Shown: positions 27,496 to 58,900, numbered from the stretch's first letter. The stretch: 64,000 nucleotides of DNA from Paralithodes platypus (GCA_032716605.1 CM064571.1:19226756-19290755); one strand, 5' to 3'. Notes: generated by a model from the sequence alone, not told the origin. Made by a program: numbers and translations.

Positions 27496-27769
27496 ATAAT
27501 AAAAAGACTACAGTTCAAAATATTTATAAAAAAATATTACTGTATTTTGCTTAAGCGTTGTTTCCACATAGCGATTTTGATAAGTTGTTTTGTCTTTTTA
27601 CTGTGTTCGTCGAAGTTTTGGTTCGTTTATTTTGCAAGTTTTCCATTATAATATTAGAGCTATAATTTCTAGTAGCTACAAAATATAGTCCATTCATAAT
27701 AAGTAGGCCAAATATCTTCACCATTAACCTCTATAACTAAAAAAGGACCTGAATAATCGAGCTAATATC

Positions 27770-28090
27770 TCTGTCATTTGCGAAGGGTCTGAAATGCTGG
27801 GTGTGTAGGGAATTTAACCCTCCCGAAAATCTCTGGGCCTGGCGCGGTTTCGAACCCGGGTAAGTAGGCTTACTAAGCTCGCGCACTAGCCACTGTACTA
27901 CCACGGACGTACAATAGGATAGCAACCTTAGTTCTCGTTGAAAGAACCAGGTGATAGTCTCGTGGTGATTCACGTGCTGGGTTTATTAGACTTCTCCACC
28001 AGCGACTATTTTACGCTATCCCAGAGATCAACTCGGGTAGTTTTGTGGTTGTGGGATTTTTGTGGGTACAGGGTACAGTATTAGAGTCAG
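27770..28090 (-). mobile_element. tRNA-derived SINE-like repeat
   Basis: On the minus strand it has a tRNA-like head with the B box GGTTCGAAAC-type in a CCCGGGTTCGAAACCG context. The flank GAACCAGGTGATAGTCTCGT and GACTATTTTACGCTATCCC is shared with both inner arms of the inverted repeat near 52 kb. Confidence 0.6.
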
Positions 28091-28654
28091 CCAAGGATTA
28101 CGTGTGGAAATTTACAGCCCATTTGCTCTAGCCCTTTTTGAGTTAGAGGTTAGGGTTTACAATTTCTGGCCTACAGTACCTATAAAGAATGGATTATGGT
28201 TGATCTTAAGTAGAGTACTGCATAATTTCTAGTACTATAGTTTAAAAGAACAATAATTATAACTATTTTCTATAAGTTTGAGGTAAAAATAATTAGAGCT
28301 ATTTTCTATAACAGTTTCAAATACAAATAATTCAAGCTATTTTCTCTAACAGTTCAACTCTTTCAAGACGGATAACTTACTTTTCACTGGATTCTGGCTA
28401 CTACTAAACTGTTTTATTCAGTCCAGAAAGGATCTGCAGCAATTGAAAGGCTCTGAAGAAGGATCTGCAGAAATAAATAGGCTCTGAACCATCTCAATCA
28501 ACCCATTTAACTACCACAGGACCTTCCCAAGCTGCATAAAATCTTCTAAATATAGCCCAAATTCACTAAAATCGACGTCGCCCATAATGAAAAGGCTAAA
28601 CTATAATTACAGCCTTCAGTTCCAGACCATAGTTTAGGTTCACAATAATCTCCA

Positions 28655-28870
28655 CGGGTTTGGTAAGCTTCAGAATTTAAGTGTCCCGAGTTCGAATCCC
28701 GGGAGGATCATATGTAAAGTCAGTAAAAATAGGTTAGCCTAAACAGAACCAGATGCGGAAATATACTTGATCCGACCAGGTCAAGCGAGATATCTTTCTT
28801 GGTCTAACTGGTATAGTGATAGTGCCTCATCGCCTAAGGGTCCCGGGTTCAATCCCAGCCCATGGCATAT
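28655..28870 (+). mobile_element. Two adjacent tRNA-like SINE heads
   Basis: GAGTTCGAATCCCGGGAGGA (28690-28709) and, after TGGTCTAACTGGTATAGTG (28800), GGGTTCAATCCCAGCCCATG (28846). Both have B boxes; the second also has an A-box-like segment. Confidence 0.6.
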
Positions 28871-29699
28871 TTTCTGGGGGCTATTTCAGCATCTAACGAA
28901 GTTTAGGTGTGTTGGTAAAATTGTTAAGACGGTTGAAAGTAAGATCGGAGCTCCAAAACTCCTCTTTTGGGTATGGTGTAAAAACCTATTCCTACACATA
29001 GGCGTTATTTCCACATAGCGATTTTGATAAGTTATTTTACCTTTTTCTTGTATCGTCCCAGTTTTGGTTTGTTTAGTTTTGCAAGTTTTACATTTTAATT
29101 TACTAATTTGTTCAAGTAGGCCTACATTGGGGTTTGTAATGGGAGGATTAATGTTAACACGGGGTGTTCCTTAATTACATGGTTCAGAAGGGCACTTAAA
29201 AACTATATAACAAACAAAATAAATTATATTCCGTATTGTATATTGTATAAGTTCTATATCAGAGTAATAATAATAATGATAACAATATTGAGAATAATAA
29301 AAATAGATGATATAAAAACAGCAAGAAACTATATACATGTACTGTTTTTCCTTAAGTTCTATATCAGATTTTTAAAATATATTATAATAATGATAAAACA
29401 AAAAATATATATATATTCTGGTAATGTATATTTCATAAGTTATAGTTTTATTAATAGTAGAAGAATGTCTCAAATGTACTTCCTAAAATATGTACAATAA
29501 TGATGATAATAAAAATAATAATCAATCAATAATAATAATAATAATAATAATACAGTAATCATGAACAAATAAATATAGCCTACATGTACTGTTTTTCCTA
29601 AAGTTCTATATCAGGTTTTTTAAATATATAAAAATAATAATAATAATCAATTTTTCTCAGCGACATTACCGTAAGTATTGCACCTTCATCATAAAAACT

Positions 29700-30012
29700 C
29701 ACTTTAACCTATTATGTACTGGCGACGTCATTTTATAATTATTTTGGCTACGATTAGACAATTTGATTCAGTTTAAAAAGGGCCTCCAGCAATGAACAGG
29801 CTTCGAACTATCTCACTTAACCCTTTTCACTACATTTTTCTACCATAAAATGTACACATTTATCTCGTAGGGGGGGTCATGAGGGTATCTGATTAAGTTT
29901 GATGGAGGTCTAGGGAGCAAACTAAAAAAGAAATCCGCTTAAAAAGACATCGCCTATACACAAAAGGGGTTAACCCCTTCTAAAAGACGTCGCCGGTACT
30001 GTTCGGGTTAAA
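29700..30012. mobile_element. Family A element, copy 3 (rearranged)
   Basis: It carries the left-end block GTACTGGCGACGTC and the internal CTCCAGCAATGAACAGGCTT. The middle switches to family C sequence (CATTTATCTCGTAGG), and a right end with GACGTCGCCGGTACTG follows. Confidence 0.55.
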
Positions 30013-30099
30013 AACAAAAAAAAACTTACTAAAAACCTACTCGATGGCCAACTTGACTAGAGCGACTTTGATCAGGGGTGGGCGAGGGTAGGAAAATTA

Positions 30100-30510
30100 A
30101 CCCCATGAGCAAGATGGCGTAATTTCTTCTATCATATTCTGGTTACCATTAGATGATTTTCTTTAGCATATTATCTACCTTCAGGACTCAATAAAGCCTC
30201 TGAATAACATAGGTCCTTCTTAAACTGGATACCATTAGACAATTTTCTTCAGCTTATTATCTACCTTCAGGACTCAAAGGGGTGAATATGATTTCCCTTA
30301 GCGTTAGCTTGCAGTAACTCAGTGGTCTGGTTAAACTAATCATAATTTTTTGTTTTTATCTCAATAACCCTCTGAATAAACTGGTTACCATTTGACAATT
30401 GTTTTTCCGACCTCAATAAAGCCTCTAACACAGGTCCTTCTTAAACTACATAAAATCCTCTAATGATAGCCAGCATCTAAGGTAAACAGGTGTCATGGTG
30501 CTGAAGGGAT
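30100..30510. mobile_element. Family B-related fragments
   Basis: Repeated pieces GGTTACCATTAGATGATTTT, TATTATCTACCTTCAGGACT (twice) and CCTCTAATGATAGCCAGC. Related pieces lie at 36880-37010. Confidence 0.4.
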
Positions 30511-30559
30511 TAACACTGTTGGTATAATGGATAAATTACATTATATTCCGGCTGAGAGT

Positions 30560-30800
30560 AGGCAATTTTAGGCCCCCTTCAAGCTAAATTTGAACATTTT
30601 TCGATAGAAAAATGTCGGCCAAAGGCCAATATCTTTTTAGTTACAGGCTCGCTATTGGTCGCCCAGAAAAAAACGACACTTGAATGGGGTGAAGCATTTT
30701 ATAATCGCCAAACTTTTGGGGTGAAGCATCTTAAGATCTCCAAACTAATGGAGTGAAACAGGGGGGCTCAAAAACACCTCCTCAGATCAAATAGAAAACT
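30560..30800. repeat. Dispersed repeat, family C
   Basis: TCGATAGAAAAATGTCGGCC, AAAGGCCAATATC, ACAGGCTCGCTATTGGTCGC and AATGGGGTGAAGC. It shares blocks with 51500, 52200, 52560, 56190, 58270, 58610, 59890 and 63720. Confidence 0.6.
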
Positions 30801-31149
30801 AAAATTGCCTAACGTTTGCCGAAAATAATAAAAAAAACACCATCATACCTAAAGGTCAAATAATTCCATAATACGCACATCGACACCTAATGTACGCACC
30901 ACAATACGCACATAAACCTTTGAACCGTCAACACGCACACACGCACCTTTCCGCACTGTAACGATATGTACACAAAATCTAATAGTATCAACGCGGCGAT
31001 AATGTAATTGACCGCTTGAGAGTTTTACAGGCGATAAGGAAGTTGGAGCTGTAGACATCGATATTAAACAGAAATACCATAACACGGTACCGGTAGGTTT
31101 CTGATGGATAGAAAGTAATGATGAATTTGGTTTTATGTGTTTATAAATG

Positions 31150-31313
31150 TATAAATGTATTTATGTTTTTGTGTGTTCATTGTTTTTTTTTTTTTTTTTT
31201 TTTTTTGTGTTGTCCCTATTCGGGCTCTGTCTCGAGTCAGCCACCTCCAGTAAAAAAAAAAGGAATAATGGGGAATGGGCCTAAGTAAATAGATAGATAG
31301 ATAGATAGACAGA
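31150..31313 (+). mobile_element. SINE-like repeat, family I
   Basis: A poly-T stretch (31181-31206), CTCGAGTCAGCCACCTCCAG, GGCCTAAGTAAATAGATAGA and a GATA tail. It is inserted in a family E element. Confidence 0.65.
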
Positions 31314-31404
31314 AATGTACTATGACCATATTTTAGCTGGTAATTCTGCTAAATATTGGTGTAAAGAATTTGACCACTTGCAAGTTTTAGGCTATAAGGA
31401 AGTT

Positions 31405-31680
31405 GGAGCTTTGCTGCATGTCTGACTGCGGAAATCGGAGCCTCTCCGGGAGATCTGGGGCCTGGGAATCTTATGCTGGGGACCCCAAATGGGCCTGGGT
31501 CTCTGGGTATTTCTTCTAGACGACCTAGATCCGAGTGATTTTGTGTTTTGCTTTTGTTTTGTTTTTTTGTTGTGTTGTGTTGCCGCTGTTCGGGCTCTGT
31601 CTCGAGTCGGCCACCCCCATTAAAAAACAAAAAACAAAAAAAGGGTACAGTATGTGCCAGAGTATATACATGCAGTAGAT
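31405..31680 (+). mobile_element. SINE-like repeat, family I
   Basis: GGAAATCGGAGCCTCTCCGG, GGACCCCAAATGGGCCTGG, CTGTCTCGAGTCGGCCACCC and GTGCCAGAGTATATACATGC. It is inserted in a second family E copy, and its tail is amplified into the adjacent tandem array. Confidence 0.65.
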
Positions 31681-31823
31681 AGACCAACTATATATGTGCC
31701 AGAGTATATACATGCAGTAGATAGACCAACTATATATGTGCCAGAGTATATACATGCAGTAGATAGACCAACTATATATGTGCCAGAGTATATACATGCA
31801 GTAGATAGACCAACTATATATGT
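31653..31823 (+). repeat. 42-bp tandem repeat, about 4 copies
   Basis: The unit starts TGTGCCAGAGTATATACATG. Copies start at 31653, 31695, 31737 and 31779 and are perfect by eye. The first half of the unit is the 3' end of the family I SINE-like element. Confidence 0.95.
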
Positions 31824-32084
31824 GCCTTTCTAAATACTTTACATAAAATAAAATTCAACATTCTTTTGATCCATCAGGAACCTACATTTTTATTGCGTTT
31901 TTCTATTAATAGCGATGTTTACGGCTCCAACTTCCTTGTAACCTGAAACTCCCAAGGGGTCAATTCGTACCTAAATAATCTGCTACAATCAACGCTACTT
32001 TTAAAACAAACTCCAGCATTTAAAGTGTCCAAAAAATATAGAGAGAAAATGTACAGAGAGTCCTCATTGCGAGAGAATTAGGAC

Positions 32085-32400
32085 GCGCTTAGGCAGTTTA
32101 TTCTGGCTACCATTAGATGATTTATTTAGAATAGGAAGGATATGTGGAAGTCAGAGGGATAATTAAGATAGTCTTAACCACGATATAAAGACAATAGAGT
32201 TACTATACCGTGGTCTTAACCCTTATAACAGGGATTTTGATAAGTTATTCTGTCTTTATATTGTGTCGTCCCTGTTTTGGTTTGTTTATTTTGCAAGTGT
32301 TACATTATAATTCCCATAGATTTGTCCTAAGCTGTATACAATCGACTATTGATAGCCAGAATACACCGTCAAAATTAATCATAATCCTCAAAGGGCTAAG
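32085..32400. mobile_element. Family B element, interrupted
   Basis: The left half TATTCTGGCTACCATTAGAT and GGAAGTCAGAGGGATAATTA and the right half TAAGCTGTATACAATCGACT and GATAGCCAGAATACACC are separated by a roughly 150-bp segment. Confidence 0.5.
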
Positions 32401-32751
32401 TGGTTTCATTATTACACTGTTCGTCAATTAGGGAACAGAATATTTGATGTTTATATACCTCTTCACTTCCTTATAGCCTCAAACTCAAAAGAGGTAAATT
32501 TACCGATCGTTTCTTAATCAAGTCCCACGGTGGCGATGCAAAGGAACTGTGAAAATTGCTATCCGTTACTCAAATTAAAAGTGTGGATTCCTACGCTGGA
32601 TATATATATTATATATATTTATAAAATTATACATATGTAGAGTAGACCAGCTAACTCATATACAGTAGTCCAGTAGTATTAATAATTGATTAACATTTTA
32701 GATTACCCACAAAGCAGGATTATTTCTGCACAGTTCTTTTTATCTGTGTTG

Positions 32752-32860
32752 GTGGTTTAGATGCTTTTGTTCTGGGTGTGGTGTCCCAAGTTCAAATCCT
32801 GGGAAGACTATATGCTTTCATTAGTTTATTCAAGTGCATTGGTGTTTGTAATTGATGATT
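32752..32860 (+). mobile_element. tRNA-derived SINE-like unit
   Basis: AAGTTCAAATCCTGGGAAGA (decayed B box), followed by ATATGCTTTCATTAG, the tail block shared with 33308 and 39965. Confidence 0.5.
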
Positions 32861-33305
32861 AATGTTAAGAACGGGGTGTTACTTAGTTTATATTGTGTCG
32901 TCCCTGTTTTTGTTTGTTTATTTTGCAAGTTTTACATTATAATTAAATTAGTATCGAAATGTATGATAGTCAATATCCATTTTGACACTAATTTTGTTGT
33001 ATGTATGTATAGGCTATACTCAAACACATACCCAGTAGGTGGGGGTGGCCGAAGGAAAAGCAGAACAGTACAAGAGACAGCCTAATTAAAACCATGCTGC
33101 TTATGGATCACTGTCTTTGAAGTGTATAATATATGTACCGGTACTGTACTGTATGTAAGTACTGTATTTCTATTGTCAATCCAAAATACATTTCCACAAT
33201 CAAATTAGAGACTCAAGAATGTTGATAAGATATTTCGCATTGATTCTCATGATGATTTTAGTAATTTGAATCAATCGTGGTCATGTGCTGAACTTATAAT
33301 TGTCT

Positions 33306-33405
33306 AGAGGGTGTAATGGTTTGAGTGTTTTAGATCTGTACTGTATGTGGTAACACAGGTTCGATTCTCGGTAGGATCACATGCTTTCATTAATTTCATA
33401 GGATA
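33306..33405 (+). mobile_element. tRNA-derived SINE-like unit
   Basis: GGGTGTAATGGTTTGAGTGT (A box region), CAGGTTCGATTCTCGGTAGG (B box) and the tail ATGCTTTCATTAATTTCAT. Confidence 0.65.
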
Positions 33406-33889
33406 GAAAATGTCTATTCATAAATGCCAGATTCAAATGAGTAAATCAATCATGAAATCAACGAGAAATGTCTGTCACCTGGATTCTTGAAATTGATTGT
33501 GAAAATTATCTTACAAATACAAAAATGGAATACCTATTAATTCTTTTATCTATGGGTATTTTATCTATGGGTATTTTCACTCTGAATAATGGGTATTTTT
33601 ACTACTACTAATATGATAACAGTGTACAAGTCAGTCAGTCTACCCTACTAAAAATCTCTGCTGGTCTAACTACAAAACTCTGTGCTACCGATGATATAAC
33701 TACCTAGCCACAACAACACTTGATAACGTGATATATTACAAAACAGGTGTCGGGTGGATCCCAACGCAAACATTACCTACTCCTCGCTTAAAGATGCTTC
33801 TGTTTACATTAACTCCAATATATTTAATGCATTAAATCCACAGTAACATAAGTACTGAATAAGAAGATTTGTCTAATAGTTTTAGCATT

Positions 33890-34108
33890 GATAAAGCCTT
33901 TGTGTACCACTACCGTCCTTTTAACTTTATTCTGGCTACTATTAGACGATGTTATGCAGTTTATAAAGGGCCTCCAGCAATTACCAGGCTTCCAACTATC
34001 TCACTCAACTATTTTTACTACCACAGATCCCTCTTCAACTGCAGTAAATTGTCTAAATATAGCTAGAATAATACTAAAAAGATGTCACCAATACAGAAAG
34101 GCTTATGA
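33890..34108. mobile_element. Family A element, copy 4
   Basis: Diverged copy with TATTCTGGCTACTATTAGAC, CTCCAGCAATTACCAGGCTT and the end ATACAGAAAGG. Confidence 0.65.
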
Positions 34109-34148
34109 TACAGTGTTGTTGATGTTAAAGTATGTTAGTCTGCTAATA

Positions 34149-34339
34149 CAGGTCTCCCTCACTATCCGATGCCCCAATTTACGGTATTATTATAGGTTTT
34201 AGGTCTTTGGGTTTGGGTTTTGGCTGGTCCCAGAATGCATCCCCATTAACCCCATTAATTTTAGGATTTTCTATATGATTTTTCTATTTAAGATTGGGTT
34301 TTCAGGAACGTAACCCAATCGTAATTCGAGGGAGACCTG
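34149..34339. mobile_element. Pogo/Tigger-like MITE, family G
   Basis: 191 bp with perfect 12-bp ends CAGGTCTCCCTC and GAGGGAGACCTG, flanked by TA on both sides, the expected mariner/pogo target duplication. The CTCACTATCCGATG after the end resembles Tigger-type termini. No transposase. Confidence 0.8.
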
Positions 34340-34799
34340 TAAAATGCTTCACTTTTATACAAATCCTTCTAGAAATAAAACCTACCCTCATCCAAATATT
34401 GAATGAAATCCAATCTTCCATACCAGATAAAAAAAACTTTAAGGGTAAAATTTTCCATCATCTAAATACACACATACCGTTTAATAAAATAAACAATTAA
34501 CTCCCGAACGGTCTTCATACAATCCCAGTCACAAATGCAATCCCCTCATGGTCAGGTTCCAAGGGGAGAGACCAACCTTGAATTTAACCAGACGAGGAAG
34601 ACACTCCAGAAGAAGATTGGTCAAAATCCATTACGAAAAAATAAATTGTATATTTTAAAAGCCCACAGACGTGCATGCACGACTGAGTGGAATCCATTTG
34701 TCCACATCAGATAAAAACCAGGTGAACCATTTCTAAGTGCGGAGTAAATGAGTTATAGTGTATTCAATCCAACCTGGCAGAAATTTGATAACACTGCCT

Positions 34800-35042
34800 T
34801 TCTCCATATCTGTATGTATATACTCAGGCACATACCCCGTAGCTGGGGGTGGCCGACTCGAGACAGAGACCAAACAGAAACAACATTCAAAGTTCTAATT
34901 CTTAGGGTTTGGAACCACTTTTACATTCCCTCGCCCCATTCTCTGTCTCGTCTAGTAGGTGAATTTTACAAGGGGAGGAGGATTCCTAGCCCCCTGCCCC
35001 CAGAAGAAAAAGTACAGGATATCACGTTTACTCCAAGCTTAA
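34800..35042 (-). mobile_element. Family I 3' end joined to the same dispersed repeat
   Basis: GGGGGTGGCCGACTCGAGAC, then AGTTCTAATTCTTAGGGT and GAGGAGGATTCCTAGCC. It parallels 44928-45240. Confidence 0.55.
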
Positions 35043-35101
35043 TGTGATCTGCAAACTTGGAGATCATACTCAGCAAGCAGAGAGATAGATAGATAGATAG
35101 A

Positions 35102-35340
<239 letters not shown>

Positions 35341-35479
35341 ATATAGTAGCCTATGTAAACTGTAAAAAAAAAGGGCAGCATAACCAATTTCTGGCAGGTT
35401 AAGTTGAGGTGACTTTAGCTGTAGGATGTTATAGTACAAAACAGGCATTGTTGCCCAGACAGGGGAACCCATAGCGGCG

Positions 35480-35645
35480 TGGGTGGTGGTCAGAAGAAGA
35501 GGTCAAGGTGAGGTCAGAAGAAGAGGTTGAGGTCAGGTCAGGTCGTGCATGGTTGTGGTCAGAAGAAGAGGTCGAGGTCAGATCAGGTCGTGTAGGGTTG
35601 TGGTGGTCAGAAGAAGAGGTCGAGGTCAGGTCAGGTCGTCTAGGG
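35480..35645. repeat. Minisatellite in the presumed PCYT2 3' UTR
   Basis: Units of about 48-52 bp contain GTCAGAAGAAGAGGTCGAGG and TCAGGTCAGGTCGT. About three full copies and one partial. Confidence 0.8.
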
Positions 35646-35718
35646 TGGTGGTGGTGGTGGTGGTGGTTGTTGTGGTGGTGGTTGTTGTTGTTGTTGTTGT
35701 TGTTGGTGGTGTTGTCGG
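35645..35718. repeat. GGT/GTT trinucleotide run after the PCYT2 stop
   Basis: A run of GGT and then GTT triplets lies a few bases downstream of the PCYT2 stop. On the transcript it is CAA/CCA rich. Confidence 0.9.
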
Positions 35719-35722
35719 GGGG

Positions 35723-55091
<19,369 letters not shown>

Positions 55092-55672
55092 GTTGGCGTG
55101 TGTGACTATGCGGTGCTTATTTTATCCGGGTTGACTTGCTACTGACGCTATTTTCCACCCACCCGGCACCTAGCACTCACTCGCACACACTCACTCACAT
55201 ATACACACACACGCAGGGAGAGAGGGACACACACACATACGCACATACTGAAACCACACCCTCGGCCCCTTTATTCCACACATGAACACCCATTCCACCT
55301 CTCCAAACCCACTACACATATTCTAAACCCAATTGTAAGTAATATATAGGCAAAAATGCTAATATATAATGGGTAAATAGTCCTAGAATATATACATAGT
55401 GAGTCATATGTGGTATCTATAGCTGCGCCGCGCATATCCCAGGAACCCCTCTAATACACACACACGCACATATCCACTAACCAGGTCCCTATAGATCAAA
55501 TACAGGCGATTTTTATTAATATATATTATAGGTTTACTGTTTTATAATGGAGAAAAAGGCTTGGGAGTGGTATATATTAGGAGTGGTGAGGTACTTAGAG
55601 GTGCCCCGCGCATCTCGTACGATGGGTCTACTGGGTGCGGCGGCTACTTTGAACCTGCATAGATTTGACCAC

Positions 55673-55886
55673 TTGTGAGTTTCAGGCTATAAGGAAGTTG
55701 GAGCCGTGAACATCGGTATTAAACAAATGCAATAATAATGCACGTTTCTGATGGATAAATGGTATGTTGAATTGGGTTTTATGTATTTATAAATGTACTA
55801 CTACCGTATTTTACTGTACATTCTGTTAAATATCGTTGTCTACAGCTCCAACTTCCTTATAGAACGAAACTCGCAAGTCGGCAATT
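55673..55886. mobile_element. Family E element, copy 4
   Basis: TTTGACCACTTGTGAGTTTC and AAGGAAGTTGGAGC on the left; GCTCCAACTTCCTT and CTCGCAAGTCGGCAA on the right. It is located upstream of PCYT2. Confidence 0.75.
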
Positions 55887-56029
55887 TAGATGATAATGTC
55901 ACCAGCTTGGTTTCTGGGTCAGGCTCGTGCTCTCATCACCAAGGCAACCTTTGTACTCTATAATAAGCTTAAGTAGTCAACATGGAAAGGTCACCCATCC
56001 TCACCCATATCGTGGAGGGAAGGTTTGTC

Positions 56030-56165
56030 TTGGTGGTGTAATGGTTAGAGTGTTTAAAAATGTATGTGTGATAACTCAGGTTCGAATCTCGGTGGATCAT
56101 ACATATGCTTTAATTAAATTGGAGATGTTTGGTGTGGTGGTGAAATTAATAAAATATAGATTGTT
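56030..56165 (+). mobile_element. tRNA-derived SINE-like unit
   Basis: TGGTGTAATGG (perfect A-box consensus), AGGTTCGAATCTCGGTGG (B box) and the tail TATGCTTTAATTAAATTGGA. Confidence 0.65.
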
Positions 56166-56189
56166 CTGGAGCCCCTTCTCGCTGATGTC

Positions 56190-56420
56190 CCCATTAGTTT
56201 TGATATTTTTAGACGTTCGCTCCAATAGTTTGGCGATTTTTAGACCTTTTATGCTATTTAGGTGTCGATTTTGTCTTGGCGAGCAATAGCGAACCTGAAA
56301 TTTAGGAGGTCCCGGCCTTCGGCCATGACATTTTTCTACCGAAAATGTACAAATTCATCTCGATGGGAGGTCTTGGGGGTATTTTTTAAGCTTGATGGAG
56401 GTTTTGAGAGGAAACTTAAG
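56190..56420. repeat. Dispersed repeat, family C
   Basis: CCCCATTAGTTTTGATATTT, TTTAGGTGTCGATTTTG, CTTGGCGAGCAATAGCGAAC, GGCCTTCGGCC and TTTCTACCGAAAATGTAC. It contains the GGCCTTCGGCC palindrome. Confidence 0.65.
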
Positions 56421-56557
56421 AACATTATAAATAAGTAAATAAATAAATGCAAATCTCCCCTAAGTTATATGCGAGTATTCTATTTATAGTGACAGTCGAG
56501 TGGCTTCACTTCCAATAAGCTTCCTTGTTCCCGCCATATAAGTGTTCATTAGATTAT

Positions 56558-56788
56558 TAACCCTTTCTGTACTGGCTACGTCTTTTTCTTATTTTTTCGG
56601 CTACTATTCGACGACGATTTTATGCAGTTTAAAAAGGGCCTCCAACAATTAAAAGGCTTCGAACTATCAACTATCTCACTTAACCATTTTTACTACCACA
56701 GATCCTTCTTTAAACTGTACACAATCGTCTGAATAGGCTATAGCTACAATACAAATAAAAAAAACGTCGCCGGTACAGAAGGGGTTGA
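56558..56788. mobile_element. Family A element, copy 7
   Basis: The ends AACCCTTTCTGTACTGG and CCGGTACAGAAGGGGTT are inverted. Internal CTCCAACAATTAAAAGGCTT. Confidence 0.75.
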
Positions 56789-57176
56789 TATTGTGAGATC
56801 CCATCACATGAAAGATATTCTCACTGAACTATAATATGAGGATGGTGATAGGAGAAGAACAAATAACAGTTCGCCCACAAAAAACAAGCACATAAGCATT
56901 CATAAGCACCATTCTAGACTAAAAGATAAACCTGTAAAGGAAAGTAAAAGTTGCCCAATGTTAGGTACAGTTGTTCAAATGAATACTCACCCATTCCGCG
57001 ATGTTATGTATGAAAGCAAAATCTGTGCTTGATTTACAAGAATAATTTGTTATTAAGACGTTAATTAGTATTAGTAATTGACTATTGCATACAAATATAT
57101 ACCAGGTATCTTACTTACATTATAATAGCTTTCCTTCCATACATAACATATCGGAGTGGGTGTAAATGCATGTGGG

Positions 57177-57345
57177 TAAAGCCGGTATCACACGAGAGCT
57201 TTTATAGTCAACATTCGATGATCAACATTTTGCTGGCAACATTTCTGGAATATTTTACACTGGTATCGGAAACTAGACTAATGATAGATGAATTTAGGTG
57301 ACTTAAATATTTTAAATGTTTACCACACAAGCTGCCAAACCAGTG
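57177..57345. mobile_element. Family F-like fragment, second copy
   Basis: AAGCCGGTATCACACGAGAG, ATTCGATGATCAACAT and GATAGATGAATTTAGGT. It is the partner of 742-900. The right end is not recognisable. Confidence 0.65.
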
Positions 57346-57929
57346 TTGAGGATAAATGTTGAGGGAAAACACGCTCATCTGTTCATCTGTTCGCTGAAAT
57401 GATAAATCCGGAAATGATCCCATGCAGGAAATATCGGAAGCAGCCTTCACCACCACACTTCCTAGAACCACGTCCAGCCTCAGGGAACCACAAGTATCTT
57501 ACATCACTGCTATATATATATATATATATATACTGTATATATATATTTCAGTTTATTCCCTGAATATATAATAGTATACTGTTAGATATATAACATATAT
57601 TAACAGCTGTGTGGTTACTAAGTGATGATTTTGGCATTAACATTAAACCAACTATCTAAGTCATTCAGATATCGAGATCAATTATATTAAGTATATACAA
57701 CAGGTAATTCGCTTTAATTATAGTTTAATTATATACAGGTGTGAACGAACAGGTGCCCACATAAGTTGTTATGCTTCTCTCCGTGATCTTATACATGGTA
57801 GAAACTATGCACGAGCGATTTTTCCGATAGATTTTATAGGCAATTATTGTCTGGAAGTTTGAAGATATAAGTTCTATATGGATTAAACTACCTAACATAA
57901 TCTACCTATCTATATCGATATCCACACTA

Positions 57930-58174
57930 ACACACACATACTCACGCTCGCACATATATACTGTATTTATCCACATGCACACCCACACGCACCCAACACA
58001 CACACATACAATACACGCCCATACATAGACACACACGCGCACACACACACACACACGCACACACACACACACACATACACACACTACCAGGAACAGGAGT
58101 AGGAAAGCAGCTGGCGAAATTCATAGTCAGCAAAACACAATTATTATTTATAAAACACTCCACTATTATTTTTA

Positions 58175-58215
<41 letters not shown>
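57930..58215. repeat. CA-rich stretch and (GA)n microsatellite
   Basis: Imperfect CA/CG-rich repeats at 57930-58085 and GA at 58177-58213. Confidence 0.9.
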
Positions 58216-58216
<1 letters not shown>

Positions 58217-58229
58217 TTCATGTTTTGGT

Positions 58230-58900
58230 CTATTTTTTCATTTACTTATTATTTTTTCTAGTTTCCTCCCTATACTTCCATCAAACTTTAAAAACACATC
58301 CATTAGATCCCCTTCTAGATTAATTTGTAAATTTTTCGGTAGGAAAATGTCCCAAGGCCGATTCTTCCAAAATTACAGGCTCACTATCGTTCGCTAAGAA
58401 AAACATCAACACCTAGATAGAACGAATGGTCTTGATGTTGACAAGGAAATGGGGTGGAAGTTCCTAAAATCGTCACACTAATGGGGCAAACGTCATGAAA
58501 TCTGAAAACTAGTGGGCTAAACATGAGGGAGAAGGGGATCTAGAAAAACGACCCCTCTCCCCTTAAACTGCAGTATTGTGCTGCCAAAGAGTTTTAACAC
58601 TATTTGGTCCGACGACGGGCTTTCTGGACCTCCCCTGTTTTACTCCATTAGTTTTGGAAATTTTAAGACGATTCACCCCATTATTTTGGCGATAATAAGA
58701 CGCTTCACCTCTTTAGTTTTGTGATGTTCAGACTCCTAGCCCCATTAGTTTGGTGATAATAAGACACTTCACCCCATTCAGGTGTCGATTTTTTTCTGAG
58801 CGAGCGCTAGCGAACCTGTAACTCAGAAGAAATCAGCCTTCGACTGGAACATTTTCTATTAAAACACTATTAAAGTTCACCTTAAAAGGGGTCTGGGTGG
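58230..58900. repeat. Two family C repeats facing each other
   Basis: 58270-58560 reads the family on one strand (CACACTAATGGGGCAAACGT, AACATGAGGGAGAAGGGG). 58610-58900 reads it on the other (CCATTAGTTTTGGAAATTTT, GTGTCGATTTTTTTCTGAGC). Confidence 0.6.

Larger units (their letters stand above)
31008..31970. mobile_element. Two family E elements split by SINE-like insertions
   Basis: Family E pieces at 31009-31160 and 31313-31362 surround one SINE-like unit. Pieces at 31365-31412 and about 31835-31970 surround a second unit together with a 42-bp tandem array. The outermost arms are TTGACCGCTTGAGAGTTTTA and CTCCCAAGGGGTCAATTC. Confidence 0.65.

Noticed and set aside
33869..34202. Two overlapping plus-strand ORFs
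   Set aside because: They lie within a family A palindromic element.
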